Below are positions 8,701 through 11,971 of a stretch of 11,971 nt of DNA, in pieces. The DNA comes from an uncultured Paraglaciecola sp. (GTDB lineage: Bacteria > Pseudomonadota > Gammaproteobacteria > Enterobacterales > Alteromonadaceae). Within the stretch, counting starts at the first letter, position 1; each line of letters begins with the position of its first letter. The notes under the pieces were generated by a model. The model was not told the DNA's origin, searched no databases, and worked only from the letters and a program-made list of their open reading frames with translations. A program made the translations under genes and the position numbers. The stretch lies in the NCBI GenBank assembly GCA_905479025.1, contig CAJQKX010000177.1, positions 1 to 11,971 of the forward strand, given 5' to 3'.

Positions 8701-9664
8701 AAATAGCCGTGTGTTTTATCGCCAGACTTGGGCTCAAACTACGTTACAGATGCAAAAACTGAGGGACAACCCAAGTTGCGCAGAGCAAGAGTATGCCGCT
8801 AAGGCTGATATTGAAGATCCTGGTCTGCATGCCAATTTAAGTTTTGATGTCACTGAAGATGTTGCTGCTCCCTATATTCTAAGAGGTGTGGCTCCACGTA
8901 TCGCTATATTGCGTGAGCAAGGCGTTAACTCCCATGTTGAGATGGCTGCGGCATTTGATCGTGCAGGATTCAGTGCGATTGATGTGCATATGAGCGATTT
9001 ATTATCAGGTAAACAGTCTTTAGATACATTTAAAGGTTTAGTGGCTTGCGGCGGGTTTTCTTACGGGGACGTTTTAGGGGCTGGGGAAGGCTGGGCAAAA
9101 TCAATTTTGTTTAACAATCAAGCCAGAGATCAATTTGCTGAATTTTTTGCGCGCCAAGATTCTTTTTCTCTAGGGGTGTGTAATGGTTGTCAGATGATGT
9201 CTAATTTGAAGTCACTAATTCCAGGTGCAGAGCTGTGGCCACATTTTGTGTCGAATCAATCAGAGCGTTTTGAGGCACGTGTAGCGATGTTAGAAGTTAA
9301 ATCATCAAAGTCAGTATTTTTTGATGGTATGCAGGGCTCAAGAATGCCAATTGCAGTTTCTCACGGTGAAGGGCGTGCAGAGTTTGCCACCGAACAAGGT
9401 GCATTCAACGCTTTACAAAGCGCAGCCGTTGCTCTGCAATATGTGGATAATTACGGTAGTGTCACCCAAAACTACCCTGCTAACCCAAATGGGTCTCCAC
9501 TAGGTATTGCTGGATTAACTAGTACTGATGGTAGGTCAACGATTATGATGCCCCATCCTGAAAGAGTATTCAGAACTGTTGCAAATTCTTGGCATCCAGA
9601 TGATTGGCAAGAAGATAGCGCTTGGATGCGCATGTTTAGAAACGCTCGAGTTTATTTAGGCTAG
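5774..9664 (+). CDS. purL: phosphoribosylformylglycinamidine synthase PurL (large form)
   Basis: PurL converts FGAR, glutamine and ATP to FGAM, the fourth step of purine nucleotide synthesis in the cytosol. At 1296 residues it is the large single-chain form, one residue longer than the E. coli enzyme (1295). Domain order is an N-terminal PurS-like part (about 1-140), a linker, two AIRS-like synthetase halves, and a class I glutamine amidotransferase (about 1040-1296). Key segments are [15 protein letters not shown] (about 209-223), [15 protein letters not shown] (about 293-307), followed by the ATP-site glycine-rich loop, and GVCNGCQMM with nucleophile Cys1136. His1261 and Glu1263 in MPHPERVF complete the triad; these match E. 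coli Cys1135, His1260 and Glu1262 with the expected offset of one. The ATG follows AGGT by nine bases. No frameshift or missing catalytic residue is seen. It is transcribed divergently from mltF, as in E. coli. Confidence 0.99.
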   Translation: MLVVRGTPALSDFRIEKYLSQFLENSLPVHGIYAEYIHFVMLSAPLTEQENSILTKLLTYGSTTQEHKPEGVSFLVTPRPGTISPWSSKSTDIAHNCGLQKVQRIERGVAYFLQADNLTDEQLLAVKALLHDRMTEVVMAAFQAAESLFVKSEPTPLTSVDMIGHGKVALQQANIRLGLALADDEVDYLFENFSLLGRNPNDVELYMFAQANSEHCRHKIFNADWTIDGQVMPKSLFKMIKNTYEQCGENVHSAYKDNAAVMEGNFAGRFFPTSQDNEYRYHHENIDILMKVETHNHPTAIAPFSGAATGSGGEIRDEGATGRGSKPKAGLIGFSVSNLRIPGFEQPWETDFGKPARIVSAYDIMMDGPLGGAAFNNEFGRPSILGYFRTYEQKVISFNGEEVRGYHKPIMLAGGLGNIRKSHIQKGEITVGAKLIALGGPAMNIGLGGGAASSMASGQSSEDLDFASVQRGNPEMERRCQEVIDKCWQMGDANPIQFIHDVGAGGLSNAFPELVSDGGRGGKFELRDVPNDEPGMSPLEVWCNESQERYVMSVAPENLEVFADICCRERAPFAVVGEATKEENLTLSDQHFDNNAIDMPLEVLLGKTPKMHRDVTSKTLETAAIDTSLMNLAEAAHRVLSLPTVAEKTFLITIGDRSVTGLVARDQMVGPWQVPVADVAVTASSFDSYQGEAMSLGERTPIALINYAASARMAVGEALTNLAAADIGDLKRINLSANWMAAAGHPGEDAGLYEAVKAVGEELCPALGITIPVGKDSMSMKTTWQDEQGDKSVTSPLSLVITAFGAVQDIRNTLTPELKSNVGETELLLIDLGQGQNRLGASCLAQVYQQLGNVAPDIDSPSILKNFFLAVQQLVNEKRLLAYHDRSDGGLFTSVVEMAFAGKTGVDINLDTLSGSVLELLFNEELGAVVQISGLEKGRVLKVFAKYEIQHLVHSIGSLNNTDQIVFKQNRRVVLENSRVFYRQTWAQTTLQMQKLRDNPSCAEQEYAAKADIEDPGLHANLSFDVTEDVAAPYILRGVAPRIAILREQGVNSHVEMAAAFDRAGFSAIDVHMSDLLSGKQSLDTFKGLVACGGFSYGDVLGAGEGWAKSILFNNQARDQFAEFFARQDSFSLGVCNGCQMMSNLKSLIPGAELWPHFVSNQSERFEARVAMLEVKSSKSVFFDGMQGSRMPIAVSHGEGRAEFATEQGAFNALQSAAVALQYVDNYGSVTQNYPANPNGSPLGIAGLTSTDGRSTIMMPHPERVFRTVANSWHPDDWQEDSAWMRMFRNARVYLG

Positions 9665-9947
9665 CAGGAACTTTTATTAAACTTAGGCTAAAAATACTGA
9701 CTGTAAGTGGTCAAAATTGGTTTGTAAAACTGATATTGATTTTATTAGTGATAGGAATATTTACAACTTCAGTCACTTTAAGTTGTTTGATAATTTCAAG
9801 TTTCTTTTTGAAAATTAATAAAACCCTTGTTTATAAGTGAAATAGTGATTATTATTTGCTCAAATTTGACAGGGAGTTCTAAATCTATATCTCTTATGAA
9901 GTTTTAAAAGATATATGTTCGATAAAAAAAAATAATAAGAGACTCTC
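9665..9947. other. 283-base A+T-rich spacer after purL
   Basis: No clear gene or Rho-independent terminator is seen. It contains an 8-base direct repeat TTAGGCTA (9656-9663, overlapping the purL stop, and 9683-9690), a hydrophobic 54-codon frame at 9676-9840 that lacks a standard start, a perfect TTGACA at 9866-9871 without a good -10 box, and a 7-base inverted repeat TATATCT (9886-9892) / AGATATA (9909-9915) upstream of the next small gene. Confidence 0.45.
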
Positions 9948-10106
9948 ATGAATCGTTCAAATAAAGGCTTTGGTTTAACCGGTGTAATAGTCACTGTTAT
10001 CTTTTTGATTGTTGCTGCTATCTTTAGCGCTTCAGCCAAGTCTTCTACAATTTCACAATTTTCTGCAGATATATCATCAGAGCACTTGATTAAAATAGAT
10101 TCTTAA
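9948..10106 (+). CDS. small membrane or exported protein, 52 residues
   Basis: An ATG frame with a nearby AAGAGA ribosome-binding site (about six bases upstream) encodes 52 residues. The N-terminus MNRSNK is basic, followed by one hydrophobic segment of about 20 residues (8-27, with VIVTVIFLIVAAIF), then SASA and a polar, serine-rich tail of about 21 residues. It could be a single-pass membrane peptide, a secreted peptide cleaved after SASA (about residue 30), or a degenerate type IV pilin-like protein: KGFGLTG resembles the prepilin-peptidase site G-F-T-L-x-E, but the Glu at position 5 of the mature pilin is replaced by Gly and there is no globular domain. I do not recognise the family. It ends 31 bases from smrA, convergently. 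Confidence 0.55.
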   Translation: MNRSNKGFGLTGVIVTVIFLIVAAIFSASAKSSTISQFSADISSEHLIKIDS

Positions 10107-10137
10107 ACTTAGAAAGCAGTATCTCTATATTAAATCG

Positions 10138-10728
10138 TTACTTTTTGCGATGTAATTCCCTGTTGTTGTTTTTTTCTTGCTGATTCTTTTTTATTAATGC
10201 ATAAACCGCGCTGTTTCCTCCATGATTGGGTTGTGCCGTGTGGTATGCAATCACTTCAGGCATTTGTTGTAACCATTGATGCAGGTAACTTTTTAAAAGT
10301 GCCGGAAATGGCTGACTGCGTAAACCAAGACCGTGTTTAATTAATAAGGTGCGCTCACCTTCATTGTGACTATTTGTTATCTGAGTAAAAATAGCTGTTC
10401 TTGCCTGTTCAAATTTATATTGTTGAAGATTTAATACAAAATCAATTTTGTATTTTCCTAACCTTAAATTTTTAAAAACCCCGTGTTGTACGCCGTCTTG
10501 TCTGAAGCTGATGTGGTCGTATGGATCTACAGGCTCAACTTTTTCGACACTCAGATAATTATTGATAAGATTTTGATTATCCTCAATTGCTTGTCTTTTT
10601 AATTGTTGTGCCAATGTGTTTTTTGGTTGATTAGTAAGAGCCCTATCTGTTTGTTGAATAGGTTTAACGTCTTTAAGCTCGTTTAAAAAGGCATCTAGAC
10701 CATCGTCCAACATTTCATTATTTGTCAT
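10138..10728 (-). CDS. smrA: Smr-domain protein SmrA
   Basis: The 196-residue protein matches E. coli SmrA (YdaL), a small MutS-related domain protein reported to have DNA endonuclease activity. Numbered from the start used here, the N-terminal 60 residues are polar and probably flexible; ISFRQDGVQHGVFKNLRLGKY (about 73-93) is the SmrA-specific lead-in, matching EFRREGLQHGVLDKLRSGKY in E. coli. The Smr core contains FVLNLQQY (about 97-104, the LNL replacing the LDLHG of other Smr proteins, as in E. coli SmrA), HGLG at 132-135 where most relatives have HGKG or HGRG, and NHGGNSAVY at about 168-176. The frame extends upstream to a GTG at 10740, but GGA at 10737-10735 lies six bases before the ATG at 10728, so that start is preferred. 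The tail is basic (RELHRKK). Its role in this organism is unknown. Confidence 0.88.
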   Translation of the reverse strand: MTNNEMLDDGLDAFLNELKDVKPIQQTDRALTNQPKNTLAQQLKRQAIEDNQNLINNYLSVEKVEPVDPYDHISFRQDGVQHGVFKNLRLGKYKIDFVLNLQQYKFEQARTAIFTQITNSHNEGERTLLIKHGLGLRSQPFPALLKSYLHQWLQQMPEVIAYHTAQPNHGGNSAVYALIKKNQQEKNNNRELHRKK

Positions 10729-10792
10729 TTTTGTTTCCACTTGGAATCGCAGTGTATATTTATGTTCAACTACTTGTTATTTCAAGCAACCT

Positions 10793-10820
10793 CCAGCGAT
10801 TACATATTTTTATGTGCTGG
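10793..10820. repeat. bulged hairpin between smrA and the aminopeptidase gene
   Basis: CCAGC (10793-10797) pairs with GCTGG (10816-10820) and ACATA (10802-10806) with TATGT (10811-10815) around a TTTT loop, leaving GATT as a four-base bulge on one side. It lies in the 137-base divergent region, 46 bases before the aminopeptidase ATG. No T-run follows in either direction, so it is more likely an operator or leader structure than a terminator. Confidence 0.4.
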
Positions 10821-10865
10821 TAAATATGCCACAATTTAAATAGGTACTTTCTATCAGGTAAAATC

Positions 10866-11971
10866 ATGATTATAAAATATATTATTGTTGCTGCTGCTTT
10901 GGCGGCAACCATTCTGAGTAGTTGTTCTGAGGACCAGTCATCTAATGTTAATCCATCTTACACCAACGCTAACCTTAAAGTAGATCAATCTGTACCTTCT
11001 GCTGAAGTTGCAAAAAATGCGATTCAAGTGGGTAAAGATTATCATTCGTTTGCCAATCCAGAGTTTATTAAAGTGACTCACCTAAAATTGGATTTGACAG
11101 TGGATTTTATGAAGAAGGTGTTAGTTGGCACTGCAGAGTTAAATTTTCAGAAAGTAGCTCACAATGCAACACAACTGATATTAGATACACGTGACTTAAC
11201 TATTAACAGTGTCACTGCTATGGGGAAAGAGGTAAATTTTAATGTGGCCAACGGCGATTCGTTTTTAGGAGCTGCTTTAACTATTGATGTACCTTCTGCT
11301 GTCGATAGTGTATTGATAAGTTATCAGACTTCACCTAGAGCATCTGGCGTACAGTGGCTCACTCCAGAACAAACTGCAGGTAAAAAACACCCGTTTTTAT
11401 TCACTCAAGCGCAAGCTATACACGCTCGCAGTTTTATTCCGCTGCAAGACTCCCCTCAAGTCAGGATGACCTATGAGGCTACTATTCGCACGCCTAAGTC
11501 ACTACTTGCTGTAATGAGTGCGTCTAACGATCCTAACACCGAACGAGACGGGATTTATGAATTCTCGATGCCACAACCTATTCCGTCATACCTAATCGCT
11601 TTAGCTGTAGGTGACTTACACTTTAAATCAATGGGTGAGCGCACAGGAGTGTATTCCGAAAAAGGTATTTTAAATGCCGCTGCTGCTGAGTTTGCTGATA
11701 CTGAGTCTATGCTTATTGCTACGGAAGAAGCCTTTGGACCCTATAGTTGGGATAGATACGACTTATTAATTTTGCCTCCATCTTTTCCTTTTGGAGGTAT
11801 GGAAAATCCAAGGCTGTCTTTCATTACCCCCACTGTGATTGCGGGTGATAAAAGTTTAGTGTCGTTGATTGCACATGAATTAGCCCACTCTTGGTCAGGT
11901 AATACAGTTACTAATGCCACCTGGAGAGACCTATGGTTAAATGAAGGTTTTACCACTTATTTGACTTATCG
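10866..11971 (+). CDS. M1 family metallo-aminopeptidase lipoprotein, LTA4H-like (partial)
   Basis: This gene runs off the right edge; 368 residues are visible of a family usually about 600 or more long. A lipoprotein signal (MIIKYIIV, hydrophobic core, LSSC with Cys20) predicts export and lipid anchoring, so it probably trims peptides in the periplasm or at the outer membrane. The N-terminal beta-domain contains QAQAIHARSFIPLQDSP (about 181-197), typical of the leukotriene A4 hydrolase-like branch. The exopeptidase motif GGMEN is at 310-314. Zinc ligands H337 and H341 with catalytic E338 form HELAH, and the third ligand E360 lies in WLNEGF, giving the expected HExxH-x18-E spacing. AGG lies seven bases before the ATG. 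Related marine enzymes include the cold-active aminopeptidase of Colwellia psychrerythraea. It is divergent from smrA with no evident functional link. Confidence 0.95.
   Translation, partial: MIIKYIIVAAALAATILSSCSEDQSSNVNPSYTNANLKVDQSVPSAEVAKNAIQVGKDYHSFANPEFIKVTHLKLDLTVDFMKKVLVGTAELNFQKVAHNATQLILDTRDLTINSVTAMGKEVNFNVANGDSFLGAALTIDVPSAVDSVLISYQTSPRASGVQWLTPEQTAGKKHPFLFTQAQAIHARSFIPLQDSPQVRMTYEATIRTPKSLLAVMSASNDPNTERDGIYEFSMPQPIPSYLIALAVGDLHFKSMGERTGVYSEKGILNAAAAEFADTESMLIATEEAFGPYSWDRYDLLILPPSFPFGGMENPRLSFITPTVIAGDKSLVSLIAHELAHSWSGNTVTNATWRDLWLNEGFTTYLTY

Noticed and set aside
9866..9871. Perfect TTGACA as -35 box of the 52-residue gene
   Set aside because: No acceptable -10 box lies 15-19 bases downstream; the best, TATATC, is only 14 away and matches four of six.
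11741..11956. 71-codon minus-strand frame at the right edge
   Set aside because: It overlaps the GGMEN and HELAH catalytic region of the M1 aminopeptidase on the other strand, which is clearly the true coding sense.

Overview
The window looks like ordinary housekeeping chromosome from a marine gammaproteobacterium. By gene content, A+T-rich composition and protein sequence it most resembles the Alteromonadales (Alteromonas/Glaciecola/Paraglaciecola-like); this is inferred from memory of protein families, not from a search. The strongest anchor is the mltF / purL divergent pair with tadA just beyond mltF, an arrangement also known from Escherichia coli. I saw no mobile element, CRISPR array, rRNA or tRNA, and no convincing new multi-gene system.

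Layout. Positions 1-131 hold the 3' tail of an unrecognised gene. Three co-directional plus-strand genes follow: a GNAT acetyltransferase (173-631), yaeQ (678-1232) and a PlsC-like phospholipid acyltransferase (1361-2500). A short minus-strand gene for a PspB-like membrane protein (2580-2822) converges on the acyltransferase and diverges from tadA (3016-3501, TTG start). A 50-residue basic ORF (3511-3663, minus) converges on tadA, followed by about 410 bases without a convincing gene. mltF (minus) and purL (plus) diverge from a 286-base control region at 5488-5773 that holds promoter-like sequences and two inverted repeats. Beyond purL come a 283-base spacer, a 52-residue membrane or exported protein (9948-10106), smrA on the minus strand (4 codons shorter than its longest frame), and a lipoprotein M1 aminopeptidase cut off by the right edge.

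How the genes work together. They do not form one pathway. TadA makes inosine-34 in tRNA, PurL performs the fourth step of purine synthesis, and MltF, the acyltransferase, the PspB-like protein and the aminopeptidase all concern the cell envelope or periplasm. The parts most worth a second look are small: a probable AUU start codon on mltF, an unexplained inverted repeat between mltF and purL, two uncatalogued small proteins, and a bulged hairpin in the smrA/aminopeptidase intergenic region.
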